NCBI RefSeq assembly: GCF_030384665.1
Contig: NC_083673.1
Coordinates: 2,427,501 to 2,491,500 of the forward strand
Origin: Lodderomyces elongisporus
Taxonomy: Eukaryota > Ascomycota > Pichiomycetes > Serinales > Debaryomycetaceae
DNA length: 64,000 bases
Direction: 5' to 3'
How positions within the stretch are numbered: position 1 is the first letter of the stretch; every line of letters begins with the position of its first letter. Positions 9,434 to 19,296 of the stretch are shown here, in pieces. The notes under the pieces are model-generated. The model was not told the origin of the DNA. It made no database searches and saw only the letters and a list, made by a program, of their open reading frames with translations. A program made the position numbers and the translations under genes.

Positions 9434-11776
9434 ATGTCAAGCACAGATAGCGACTTTGCAGATGACGATGAAAATGATGAAGTTTTGCAAGCTTTTTTAT
9501 CTGGACGGACACAGCTTCCATATGCAAACAACAATACCCCAGCCACCATCATTAACACTAAAACAACAACTTTACCAACAAATTTAGCATCAGTATCAGA
9601 ATCAGAATCAGTATCGACTGCGGCTGCGGCTGCAGTGCATGAAACAGGGGCCGAAGGAAGGGAAGCGGGAAGGGAAAACGAAAGGGAGAGGAGAATTGGA
9701 ATGGGAACAACATTTAATACGATACCTGTGCCACTCACGTCGCAAATATTACAGAGTCCACTTGATGAACAAATACAAGCCAAATTATTCCAAGCAGATG
9801 GCGAAATTGCAACTTTACAAGCACAACTTTTACAGCTCCAGAACCAAAAACGAGACGAATTGAATGACTTGCGACAAGCATATGAAGCGTTGAAAAAAAG
9901 CAAAGACGCCGAGACTGAAGCACTCAAAGAAGCTGTTCACAAGTTGGAGGATGACCGTAAATTCTTGAAAAATGAACTTATTACTTCAAATGCGTTGAAA
10001 AAGAGGAAAATCGTCTTGACCCAAGAGGATGGACTATTAGCGACAATGGGAACCACAAACGGAAATACAACAGTGAATGCTTCGGGGATGGCGGAAACAC
10101 CACCAACATCCGTGGCGACAGACGTCGAAGTGATTAGGGAGAAGGTGGTGCAAAAAATAGTAAGAGTGGAGAATGACACAGTGGTTTTTATCGATCATCT
10201 ACGCAAATATATTATGCTTGGTACCAACCGATCATCATTTAGCTTCCTCAATAAGATCTGCTTTGATTCTGATTTGGACTTTAACTTTGAGACCATGAGC
10301 AAGACTCAGATTAAAAAACAGCAAGCAATATCACCTGTGTTACTAGATGCTATAATGAACTTGCGAGAAAACCGTCTAGACGATATGATTGACAAGGTTA
10401 ACACTTTATTAATGAACATCATTGAAAAATCCATACAGAACGATCTCATATTACCGGTTCCTTTTTTGGTTTCACTTATGCACTGCTCATTAACATTCAA
10501 ATCAGCAGCTGTCACGGAAAGATTGATCAAGAAACTTGTTGTTTGGCTTTCAGACTTTGCTGCAAAATACGTTTATTTACTTAGTCCCGATTTAGAAGAA
10601 GAGTCAAGGATTGGAATTCATAGCGAAAAGCCGCTGCAAGTCACAGCATTGGAAAAGTTTTTACTAATACAATTAGTGGATACCTTGGAGAAAGTTGTTA
10701 TTTTGGCGTCTGGTTTTGGTGCTAAATTTCTTACATCGGTTTGGAAAATTAGTCTGATGGTTTCTTTAGTCAATACCCTTTTACCTCAAAACACGGAACG
10801 TTTTAAATCGATTGCGCAAATAAATACTGTCACCAGTATTGTGGGATTGACTGCATCTTCAGTTGCCGAGGAGGGTTTTACTTTCAACTCGGTCAAAACT
10901 GAGACTAGTATTGTATCTGCGCTAATCAAAGTCCTTACTTTTGATCTACTGGTGAAGAACGGATTCCACTTTTATGGTTTGAATCGTATATTGGGCAACA
11001 ACTCTGACATGCAGAAAATTGAATTGGCTGTACCACGTGAACACGATCGCTTGAATAATTATCTTGTTACTATTCCACCACCAATCCATTTAAACCTGTT
11101 TTCACAAGATCCACAGACTTTTGGGTTTTCTCATGAAAAGTATGAAACGCATCTACTACATCTACGTATACAAGTGGCACATTTATTCCTAACATGGATA
11201 ATTACAAAGCAATCTGTAAGTATGTTGCGTGATCGAGATCATTTCAAGTCATTATTCCGTGTTATCGGTATTCACCAAAGTTATGTAGCAAATAATGTAC
11301 GTTCAAAGCATGTTGGACTCCGGATTCAATTGATTGCACTACTTGTCAAAGTGATAAACTATATAACCCAAGATCTTCATGAGGCAAGTGATTTGATTTA
11401 CAGTGAAACTATGTATGAAATGTTTGTTGTGTTGCTGCGAATTGCCTTTGGTGCTGACTCGTTATCAAGCGACGCATTCAAATTATTAGTCAAGATCAGA
11501 TCAAGAGGTTTGTCCAAATTGACTGTCTTTAATGAATGGTGTGAAATGCGAGCTCGAGAAGTTAATCATGTGGGGCTGCTACAGAAAGATATTTCGGGCC
11601 GGTCTCTTGCAACCATTGAAAGCGATTATGCTAATGGGTTAGAGTTTCCATATGAAGCTGAAACCGTTGAACTAGCAAGAGATATCCTCAATCGATTCGT
11701 GAACCATGAAGAAGCAGATAACTTGTACTTTAACATGAACCCCGAATATGACGATATAGAGATGAAGAGTCAATAG
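9434..11776 (+). CDS. LCD1: DNA damage checkpoint protein Lcd1/Ddc2 (ATRIP homologue)
   Basis: A 780-residue protein with the architecture of Ddc2/ATRIP. An acidic N-terminal patch (residues 5-25, FADDDENDEVLQAFLSGR) corresponds to the RPA70-binding peptide. A low-complexity linker follows, then a coiled coil (about 113-185) ending in KLEDDRKFLKNEL, and a basic cluster KKRK (189-192) that could serve as a nuclear signal. The C-terminal ~550 residues are helical and leucine-rich, like the HEAT-type region that contacts the ATR kinase Mec1. In yeast the protein recruits Mec1 to RPA-coated single-stranded DNA. S. cerevisiae Lcd1 is 747 residues. The protein evolves fast, so the call rests on architecture and short coiled-coil similarity rather than on long identity. 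Confidence 0.75.
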   Translation: MSSTDSDFADDDENDEVLQAFLSGRTQLPYANNNTPATIINTKTTTLPTNLASVSESESVSTAAAAAVHETGAEGREAGRENERERRIGMGTTFNTIPVPLTSQILQSPLDEQIQAKLFQADGEIATLQAQLLQLQNQKRDELNDLRQAYEALKKSKDAETEALKEAVHKLEDDRKFLKNELITSNALKKRKIVLTQEDGLLATMGTTNGNTTVNASGMAETPPTSVATDVEVIREKVVQKIVRVENDTVVFIDHLRKYIMLGTNRSSFSFLNKICFDSDLDFNFETMSKTQIKKQQAISPVLLDAIMNLRENRLDDMIDKVNTLLMNIIEKSIQNDLILPVPFLVSLMHCSLTFKSAAVTERLIKKLVVWLSDFAAKYVYLLSPDLEEESRIGIHSEKPLQVTALEKFLLIQLVDTLEKVVILASGFGAKFLTSVWKISLMVSLVNTLLPQNTERFKSIAQINTVTSIVGLTASSVAEEGFTFNSVKTETSIVSALIKVLTFDLLVKNGFHFYGLNRILGNNSDMQKIELAVPREHDRLNNYLVTIPPPIHLNLFSQDPQTFGFSHEKYETHLLHLRIQVAHLFLTWIITKQSVSMLRDRDHFKSLFRVIGIHQSYVANNVRSKHVGLRIQLIALLVKVINYITQDLHEASDLIYSETMYEMFVVLLRIAFGADSLSSDAFKLLVKIRSRGLSKLTVFNEWCEMRAREVNHVGLLQKDISGRSLATIESDYANGLEFPYEAETVELARDILNRFVNHEEADNLYFNMNPEYDDIEMKSQ

Positions 11777-12150
11777 AGCTTTAATGAAAAGTAAGAAAGA
11801 AAATAAGGAACAAAAGAACAAAAAAAAGGGGGAAAAAAAAAGAAAAAGAAAAAGAAAACAACAAAGGATCAAATAGCACATCTACGAAATAAAAAGCCAT
11901 TACATTAATGTACAATGTATATTTTTCAGTCTTTTCTATTGTAAAACTTCAAAATACAACAAAACTGGTTGAAACTCAAATTTGGGTTTATTGTTATTCT
12001 CTCTCTTTCTCTCTGTCATTATTCATCACGTCGTTTCCCGTCATCAATGAATTGATGATGTCAAAGACTAATGAATCCAAATATGAATGAAAGTTGCAAA
12101 CGTATGTAGATTCCGTTTATGCTTCAATGAAAAATAATAATTCCCCTAGC
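11777..12150. other. convergent intergenic region LCD1/RPL37
   Basis: 374 bp containing purine-rich A/G runs just after the LCD1 stop. No gene is recognised; it presumably carries the two 3' untranslated regions. Confidence 0.55.
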
Positions 12151-12912
12151 TTAAGCAGATGCTTCAGCTTTTTGTGGTTTAGCAACACCGGTTTGGAAGT
12201 TGTTCTTGAATCTTCTTGAAACGTGCTTCAAGTAAGCCATTCTACCGGTACCGGTTGTTCTTCTTCTCTTAGCTTTCAAAGCCCAGTTGTGTGATCTCAT
12301 TTTAGCAGCTGGGTATCCACATGATGAACAAGTCTTTTTTTGGACGTGGAATGAACGACGACCACATCTGTTACATAAAGTGTGTGACTTGTTGTGTCTT
12401 TTACCTAATGATGGTGTACCTTCTATACAAACGGCGTTAGTAAACTATCCTTGAAAAAAAAAATCATCAACAAATCAAAGTCCCATGTCATGATAAAGGA
12501 GACTGCCACCCAATTTTATCCACATCTGTCCTGTAAAGACTCTTTCTTGCTTCCTTTCCATAGTAATAATTATATGAATATTGCTTTCTTGTAAAAGCAT
12601 TAATTGCTCATGATCGTCATACACATTGGACAGGTTCACTCTGATAATACACCTCTAATTGTTCTCTTTTCTCATTCTTGATTCTCAAGGACCTCATTAA
12701 TGTTTATAATGATCCCTATTTGCTTTAATTTATCCTCTCCATTATTGCATACAATCCTTTGAGTCCTTTCCATCTCCGACTTCATCTCATATTTAGTCAA
12801 AGTCTGACAAATCATGACACATTGGATATGTTTCTCCTGTACCAATGACACTTGAATGACTTCGATTCCGTATTCTCCGTTGATATCTATATGATCTTTA
12901 CATACTACCCAT
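12151..12912 (-). CDS. RPL37: 60S ribosomal protein L37 (eL37), spliced
   Basis: A two-exon gene. Exon 1 is 12912-12906 (ATGGGTA) and exon 2 is 12422-12151. The junction restores Lys3 and gives a 92-residue protein starting [16 protein letters not shown]. The 483-nt intron begins GTATGT (12905-12900), has branch site TACTAAC at 12442-12436 and ends ATAG at 12423. The protein matches eL37 closely: zinc-binding cysteines at 19, 22, 34 and 37 (CNRC and CSSC) and the basic tail [20 protein letters not shown]. The usual yeast length is 88 residues. It is a component of the large ribosomal subunit near the peptide exit tunnel. Codon use is strongly biased, as expected for a highly expressed gene. 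The first coding exon carries only seven bases, so simple ORF scanning misses this gene. Confidence 0.97.
12423..12905 (-). other. RPL37 intron
   Basis: Minus-strand intron with donor GTATGT, branch TACTAAC 12 nt before the acceptor and acceptor TATAG. It is long (483 nt) for a yeast ribosomal-protein intron. I found no clear C/D snoRNA motif pair in it. Confidence 0.93.
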
Positions 12913-13194
12913 GGTTGCTTATTATGTGATGTGATGTGATAGATTGGTGTGCTAAGAGTGAAAATTCTCTTTCCTTAATTTTTTTTTCCCGCCTATACAA
13001 AGAAAATTGTGAGAATATTGGTTAGTGTGTGTGTGTGTGTCTGTGTGTGAGTAAGTGAGAGTAAGTGTGATCACACTGTCGGGATTGTTGAGATTGCGAC
13101 AATTTTTTTTGTTTACAGAGCAAAGCAATTATGTAATACTCTTCTATAAACCTGCGTAATATATTATCTAATCATTTTTTCTATGCAAAACTCT

Positions 13195-13422
13195 CGCGAA
13201 AATATTGAGCACGTGCGCCATGTTTTAAATTAGGGCTAAGGCCTTAAAGCTGCGGCTCACATTCTATGGTAATCAAATTAACCCATATTGCAGACAAACT
13301 ATAAAACACTAAAGACGCGGTCACCTACATAGAAGAAATATAATTATTAAAATAAATAAATAAATTAAAATAAAAGAATTGGCGGTTTCTCATATATGGC
13401 TGCAAAAAGGTAAACAACGCGA
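13195..13422. promoter_or_regulatory. SCB/MCB-like cluster upstream of TOS4/PLM2
   Basis: Three CGCG-type cell-cycle motifs: CGCGAAA (13195-13201, SCB core), ACGCGG (13315-13320) and ACGCGA (13417-13422). They lie 167-394 bp before the FHA-protein ATG. The S. cerevisiae homologues TOS4 and PLM2 are SBF/MBF targets, which agrees with the motif content. Confidence 0.45.
13209..13239. promoter_or_regulatory. Cbf1 and Tbf1 site pair upstream of RPL37
   Basis: The palindrome GCACGTGC (13209-13216, Cbf1 E-box) is followed 13 bp later by TTAGGGCTAA (13230-13239, Tbf1-type). In Candida albicans, Tbf1 and Cbf1 are the known drivers of ribosomal-protein genes (established knowledge). The pair is about 300 bp upstream of the RPL37 ATG. 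Confidence 0.65.
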
Positions 13423-13588
13423 CTTGTTATGGGAAATCAAAACACGGTGTGGGTGAACAAGTACACCGTAGCTACTATTACCTTCTCCCTAACCTGTCCA
13501 CTCGAACTCACTTATCTACACTTGAGAGTAAGAGAATTACCATTCCAATCCACTATCAATCCTCTTGCCTCTGGTCAGCCAAGGATCA

Positions 13589-15577
13589 ATGTCTCACCAC
13601 ACAAACTATCAATTCCCTCCATCCTCACCTTTACATGAATCGTCAGTGGCTGCCGCTGCTCATGACGATACTGAATCGGTAAAGTCAAAGGACCCATTTG
13701 CATTTGGCGCGTTTACTACATCAAGTAGCAAATTTGAACCACTTGGTCAGCCCGGTCTGTTTGGTCAGTTGGGTAAATTTGGTCAATTTGGTCAATTTGG
13801 TCAGCAACGCTTGGCTCGTGAGGAGTATCCAACCCCGAATCCATCTTCGTCCTTATTCCGCTCATCCTCACCAGTTAAAGCTCATGACCCATTGATTGAA
13901 AATCAAAAATCAGTACAGATAATACTTCCTACTGCAAGTAAAAGAACCGAAAAAGAAGCTAATACCATCTACAATTATCCTTCTAAAGTCGATATTGTCA
14001 ACAACTCAACTACCAATAAACAAAGAAAGGTTACCATCAATAAGGATTTTAACTTGTTGAAATCCGAAAAGTCGGTTTTGAGAATCCCATTTAAATCAGA
14101 TATAAGTAAATTCTCGATTGGTCGATCATCACGTAAATGTGAGTTCCCTATTGATGAAAAGGATACTCATATTTCTCGAGCACATCTTAATATCGAATAT
14201 ACTGCTAACAGTGTCACAATCGAATGCTTGGGATTAAATGGAGTTGGTTTAGTTATACCAAAACCTTGCTATATACACAACGCCGAGGAAAGTAATCGGT
14301 ACAAAGTCGAAGTGAATACTAAGCAAAAACCTTTGGATGTGTCAAAGATTCAAAGCCCTTGGGTGGAGTCAGACGAAAACCATACGGAATTTCATGTTCA
14401 CAAGGGAGAGGTTGTGACAATGCCAAGATTGGAGAATATCATGTTGGAAATATCCAAACAAGTCATTTTGTTGAACCCTGTGGATATCGATGAGTGCTTG
14501 ACCGAGGAGGACGAAGAATTGACAGATGATGAAGAACTCGTTTTGATGCACAAGTCGAACTTGATTAATAAGCAAAACGTGCCAGGCACATCAAATACAA
14601 TGACTGACAAGACAACACCATTGAGTAAGACAATGTTGAGCAGTTCATTGCCAAATACACCATGTAAACCAAAAGCATCTACAATTGAAATTAACGTCGA
14701 GGGAAATGAAGGTGAATCCGTTGATGACAGTTACGAAACACCAAGTAAAGAACATATCGTAAAAATAAAGCAACCCAAACCCTTATCTACTACTACTGTT
14801 GCGTTATCGTCATCATCGCCATCTTCTTCTTCTTCTGCTGCTGCTGCTGCTTCTTCTTCAACAACAACAACAACAAAGAAGGAACCGTTAGCAGATGGCT
14901 TGTCCACAAAGACATCATCAGCTCAATTTTCAATCTTCTATGATCAGTCACATGAGCTTCCTCGTCCATCGTCTGCTGCAAGTCGAAACTCATTGACAGA
15001 TATCACAAACAGGAGAGCTGTTTCAGAAGAGCCCCCATCGAAGGTTTTGAAACAAAATCTTATCGATGGTAAGTCTAACGCTTTCTCGTCGAGCCATAAT
15101 AATTACAATAACAATCGTACTCAACCTTCCAAACATTCTCAAGATGAAAAGCCTCATTTTGAGAAAAGAAAAAAATCCAAGACACAAACTCCGCCATTAT
15201 TCGACGATTCTGTGCTCCAGCTCGAAAACATCTCTGAGATCAACAATATCTTAATAAACCATCTTGCATTTTCCAGATTGAGCTCAACCCCGGCCTCGTT
15301 TCTCAACACAATCAGCGCCGTGACTTCTAAATTATCATTGATGCAAGTGCGGTCGGTTTTGAACAATATCAAATGTGTTGGAGTTATTTACAGGAAAGGT
15401 AAAGATGCAGCTGGTAAACCATTGGAGGAAGAGTATTACTACATGCCGGAAAATGACGATGACCAAAGTAGAACACAATTGGTTGCAAACTTGAAAGGCC
15501 ATGGAGGATTAAGATCGTGTAGAAGAACCCATAAACAATATTATTGGAAAAAACCTGCTCCAATCAAGAAAACATAA
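13589..15577 (+). CDS. TOS4: FHA-domain protein of the TOS4/PLM2 family
   Basis: A 662-residue protein when started at the first ATG (13589); an upstream in-frame extension to 13565 begins with TTG and is not credible. The N-terminus has a short FGQ-rich repeat (about 57-72). An FHA phosphopeptide-binding domain (about 150-230) follows, with the conserved GRS near 178-180, SRAH at 196-199 and NG at 217-218. A Ser/Thr-rich disordered middle leads to a highly conserved ~100-residue C-terminal module (from about 560) with VIYRKGKDAAGKP, YYYMPENDDD and GLRSCRRTHKQYYWKKP. This last block marks fungal Tos4/Plm2 proteins, which bind chromatin and modulate replication-stress transcription. Whether it corresponds to TOS4 or PLM2 cannot be decided; those two are paralogues in Saccharomyces. 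Confidence 0.82.
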   Translation: MSHHTNYQFPPSSPLHESSVAAAAHDDTESVKSKDPFAFGAFTTSSSKFEPLGQPGLFGQLGKFGQFGQFGQQRLAREEYPTPNPSSSLFRSSSPVKAHDPLIENQKSVQIILPTASKRTEKEANTIYNYPSKVDIVNNSTTNKQRKVTINKDFNLLKSEKSVLRIPFKSDISKFSIGRSSRKCEFPIDEKDTHISRAHLNIEYTANSVTIECLGLNGVGLVIPKPCYIHNAEESNRYKVEVNTKQKPLDVSKIQSPWVESDENHTEFHVHKGEVVTMPRLENIMLEISKQVILLNPVDIDECLTEEDEELTDDEELVLMHKSNLINKQNVPGTSNTMTDKTTPLSKTMLSSSLPNTPCKPKASTIEINVEGNEGESVDDSYETPSKEHIVKIKQPKPLSTTTVALSSSSPSSSSSAAAAASSSTTTTTKKEPLADGLSTKTSSAQFSIFYDQSHELPRPSSAASRNSLTDITNRRAVSEEPPSKVLKQNLIDGKSNAFSSSHNNYNNNRTQPSKHSQDEKPHFEKRKKSKTQTPPLFDDSVLQLENISEINNILINHLAFSRLSSTPASFLNTISAVTSKLSLMQVRSVLNNIKCVGVIYRKGKDAAGKPLEEEYYYMPENDDDQSRTQLVANLKGHGGLRSCRRTHKQYYWKKPAPIKKT

Positions 15578-15909
15578 AGAGGTTTTCTTTTCCAAAAAGA
15601 AAAGAAGGAAAAAAAGGGAAAAAAAGAAAAAGCAAAAAGAAAAATTTGTGGGAACAAAATAAACAATGATAAGAGAAGATAGAAATAAGAAAACTAAAAT
15701 ATTTTTATTAGAAAAATAAAAAGAAAATGAAACAAACAAACAAATGAAATAAATGAAAGAGAAATATAACGAATGTGGTGGAATTTGAGCTTGAATTGAT
15801 TTTATTGAAAATAATGGAATTAATATATAAAAAAAAATGTATAAATAAGATAAGATAGTTATCTAGTGTCTAAGTACTAATCATACAGTAGAGGTTTTAA
15901 ATATTAGAA
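15578..15909. other. convergent intergenic region TOS4/PRM1
   Basis: 332 bp of A-rich DNA between two 3' ends. No gene or structured element is seen. Confidence 0.55.
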
Positions 15910-17889
15910 TTATATGTGAAGTGGATACTCTATTCTGCCAGGGGTAGAAGTCGGTGGGTAAAAAGAAGACAAAGTATCTGAACTTCTATCAAACCTCGGC
16001 TTTGAAATTGGGAATTGGTATAACTGGCGTTCCTTTTCTGTCAATGAATGCGGACTTCCAATCTGCAGTGGTGTTACTCGTCGCATTAGTATGACTTTAT
16101 TATCAGTATAATTATCACAACCTTCAGCATCACCTGTACCACCGGCACCACCAGCACCACCAGCACCACTCGCATTGATGCCTTGCCGAGCCAGCAAAAT
16201 CATCAACCCAATAATTAACTGAAGTGCCCAAACAGCAAGGAAAATCAAACTAATTAAAAGTTCCAAATGCACCGAATTTCGATACAAATCCAAAATTGGT
16301 TTGAAATTCTCCATCAAGTTCTGTGGTTGCAAAAATGAAATATTTTGTAATTCTCTCAGAATCTCTGAAGGGACCTCTGGAATATCAATCTTGACATTTT
16401 CAGCTAGCCAATTACAACCTGCTTCTATCTTTTCTAATTTTCGTCCAATTGTGCAATACACAACTGTATTAACAGCACTGGCAATGATGGACTCACCAAA
16501 GATGGAATGAACGGCAGAATCAAGATTGTCCACGAATTCTGCTATTGTGTTGTTGACTTTTGTTGAGGTATCTATAATGTCACCAAAAAGTTCATCATTT
16601 ATACTGCTTTGTGTGGTATTTATGTAGTTGTTCATCGATCTGATATAGCTCGATGCCATTTCAAAGTTTTCATTTGAGTTGTTCATGGTTGAGATCTCGT
16701 CATCGACTGCTTGTTGTACAAAATAAATCATTAACAACTGCAAAACAGCCGATATGATTCCAATAATTCCAAAAGCAAACACAATACCAGCCATCTTGCT
16801 AGACATATAACTGATGACCCATATAACACGTTCATTTACGCTAATGCCAAACCTTTTGATCATGGTGTACAAAAGGGCATTATCATAGATATTATGTTCG
16901 TTTCTATAACCGACTTCACTATCAGCCACGTCACCTTCATTAATAAATTCAGATAAACGTTTCCACCTGCGGAGCTCAATATAGAATGCATAAGCCAATG
17001 AACATGCAATAATTATTGCCAATACTATTAAGAACCACTTGCTAACATTTTCCACCACTTTGATCAACACAGTTTGCGAATCCTGAACTCTATTTACAGT
17101 TTGCAAACATGCATCTCTAATCTGAATTGGTTGCAATGAAGAATTGTCATACCGGTTGATTTCCAACTTTATTGCATCGAGTTTGTTAATGACCAAATTG
17201 AATGGAGAATTAACTAGTGATTGTGTTTCATTATTTAAGTTTTCCAACTCATTCATGCTAAAGTTCCGTGCATTTTGAATATCCATTAAAACTGTACTCG
17301 GAATTGATATTTTGTCCTTTAAATTGCCCAAGGAAAGATTTATTCTGTCTCTGTATAAATCAGCATCGGATGTAGAAGCACTTCCAGTGAAAAAAGTCCT
17401 TATTGCATTAAACCCAGTGACAAGATCATTGATAAAATTCGATAGACCACGGAGACCATCTTCAATCTCGTCTGCTGCTGCCACAACGGTGACGTTAACT
17501 GCTTGAATAATAGACTCGCTTGCATCAAATGCAAACTCTGTAGTACCCACCACCACAGCGGTGAGCAAACACACATATGTACCTAAAAGCAAATCAATAA
17601 AGAAAGATGTGAGTTCCCTAATTGTTTTTAAAATCAATACAACAAATACAATTCCTGAATATTGCAACTTGTCAATATTCTTCAAAATAGCATCGTGGAC
17701 TCCGTTTAGGATGTGTTGTAAATTATCGTCATTGCATGTTGCGTCATTTATTATCTGTTTCGATATGGCGTCAATAAGCGACTCTTTTAATAATATTAAC
17801 TTGACAACCACAAGCACCAACAAAATTGTGTACTGGTTCAAATACACTTGACTAAGGATTTCTGGTAGATCAAGGTAATTTCGTAGCAT
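15910..17889 (-). CDS. PRM1: plasma membrane fusion protein Prm1
   Basis: A 659-residue multi-pass protein counted from the first ATG (17889). The open frame runs on to a TTG at 17994, directly after a stop, so the upstream 35 residues are unlikely to be translated. The length is close to S. cerevisiae Prm1 (661). It starts [19 protein letters not shown], and membrane segments are visible near residues 20-36, 82-115, 285-305, 365-390 and 575-600. The large extracellular loops are rich in NxS/T glycosylation sites. The C-terminal tail has a Gly/Ala-rich stretch. Prm1 is made during mating and promotes plasma-membrane fusion of paired cells. A pheromone-response core TGAAACA lies about 235 bp upstream. 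Confidence 0.9.
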
Positions 17890-18858
17890 AATCGTTGGAA
17901 TGCTATTGGGTTTTTTTGTTGTCTTTTTGGAGTAAAGAGCAAAAGAGGGTGCTGCAAAACAAGCGGTATTGGTATTCAGCTCATGATCAGGCAATTAGAT
18001 CAACATTATGGACCACAAATATATATATATATATATACGTATACATATACGTATGTATATGGTTATGTTTTTAAGTGATATAAAAAGTAAACTGTATTTC
18101 TTTTTCAAAGGGTACCTAGTTTTGAAACAGAGTTGAAACCCTGATTAAAAAGAAATGTTTGGTTGTGTTTCTGTGTGTAGTAATAATAATAATAATAATA
18201 ATTATTATTATTATTTAGATTATACATCTGTTAGTTTGACCAATAAATGAACCAAAAAAAAAAAACAGAGAACAAAAAAAAGTCCTGTTTCTATTCCTTT
18301 TTGCACCATTTGGTAGTACTTTCCCAATGGACTATGGTATATCCTTGTTTAGTCTTGGCTCAAATGTTCTGGTTTGCATCTTGAATTATAAGTTTTTATT
18401 TAAAATCTTTGCAATTGAAGTGATTAAGTTGCACTCGACTATATATCTCAATTATATATATATATTTTTTTTCAATATCTTGTATATGTTTATGTTTTTT
18501 TATGTTTTGCATTTCACAAAGTGTGTGTCTTTTTTTTTGGGTGGCAAGGTAGCGGACTCTTTCAACTATTTGGGATTGACAGATGCTGCCGCACGTAGAT
18601 TGCGTTCTACAATGACGGAAACCAAAACTCTCAGTTTTTATACAAACTTGTTAATTTCGCTCTCTTGCCACATCTTGCCATATCTTTGAAGAATAAGAAG
18701 AAGAAAAAGAAGAAGAATAAGAAGAAGAAGTCAGAACATCAGTTATAATTTTTACTTTGCAAAGAAGGAAACAGTAAAAGAAATTAAACGAAACGAAACG
18801 TAACGAAACGTAACATCAATACAAACTTTATACTGAAATAATCAACGAGAGATCAAAC
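17890..18858. other. divergent promoter region PRM1/SMT3
   Basis: It contains TA-rich DNA (about 18018-18040), an ATT/AAT run (about 18180-18220), the pheromone-response element at 18123-18129 and a GAA-rich stretch (about 18686-18730) before SMT3. An open frame at 18327-18689 is mostly low complexity but has a coding-like end (18540-18687) that I could not assign to a family. Confidence 0.5.
18123..18136. promoter_or_regulatory. pheromone-response element(s) upstream of PRM1
   Basis: An exact TGAAACA core (18123-18129; Ste12/Cph1 type) lies close to a near match TGAAACC just downstream. PRM1 is pheromone-induced in yeasts, so the location is meaningful, although a single 7-mer can occur by chance. 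Confidence 0.5.
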
Positions 18859-19296
18859 ATGTCCGAATCAGTCGAGCCCCAAGATACAGCATATGGCCAG
18901 CAATCGCCGGTATTACCAGGTGGAAGCGGTCTGCAATTGCAAAACGAAGCCAATCAGGAGAATAACGGCGGTGATGCTGTACCCGGAGTTGAAGCCGGTG
19001 CAGGCGATGGTGCAGGCGCAGGAGAAGCTGTGAAGCAGGAAGATGAAAGACCAAAACACATTAATTTAAAAGTTACGGATGGTTCTTCTGAGATTTTCTT
19101 CAAGATCAAAGACAATACGCCAATGAAGAAGCTTATTGATGCTTTCTGCAAGAGACAAGGTAAGAGTTCGGATACTTTGAGGTTCTTCATCAATGGTGTG
19201 AGAGTTAAGGAGACAGACACCCCTCAGTCTTTGGATTTGGATGATGGTGATGTGATAGAGGCACATCGTGCGCAAACCGGTGGTGCTAGCTTTTGA
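18859..19296 (+). CDS. SMT3: small ubiquitin-like modifier SUMO
   Basis: A 145-residue SUMO precursor. The beta-grasp core (about 67-142, [19 protein letters not shown] to [10 protein letters not shown]) is highly conserved and ends with the diglycine G141-G142, followed by the tripeptide ASF that Ulp1-type proteases remove. The N-terminal extension before the fold is about 66 residues, roughly three times that of S. cerevisiae Smt3 (101 residues in total). It is Gln/Asn- and then Gly/Ala-rich, and holds a consensus sumoylation site VKQE (58-61, Lys59) where chains could form. SUMO is conjugated to nuclear proteins controlling septins, DNA repair and chromosome segregation. The start ATG at 18859 is in good context (AAACATGTCC). 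Confidence 0.96.
   Translation: MSESVEPQDTAYGQQSPVLPGGSGLQLQNEANQENNGGDAVPGVEAGAGDGAGAGEAVKQEDERPKHINLKVTDGSSEIFFKIKDNTPMKKLIDAFCKRQGKSSDTLRFFINGVRVKETDTPQSLDLDDGDVIEAHRAQTGGASF

Noticed and set aside
12004..12090. Possible C/D snoRNA (TGATGATG near 12053) downstream of RPL37
   Set aside because: No matching D box or terminal stem at a suitable distance.
13565..13588. N-terminal extension of the TOS4/PLM2 frame
   Set aside because: It begins with TTG, not ATG; the ATG at 13589 has a good context and gives the expected family length.
17890..17994. 35-residue N-terminal extension of PRM1
   Set aside because: Starts with TTG right after an in-frame stop; the ATG at 17889 gives 659 residues, as in known Prm1 proteins.
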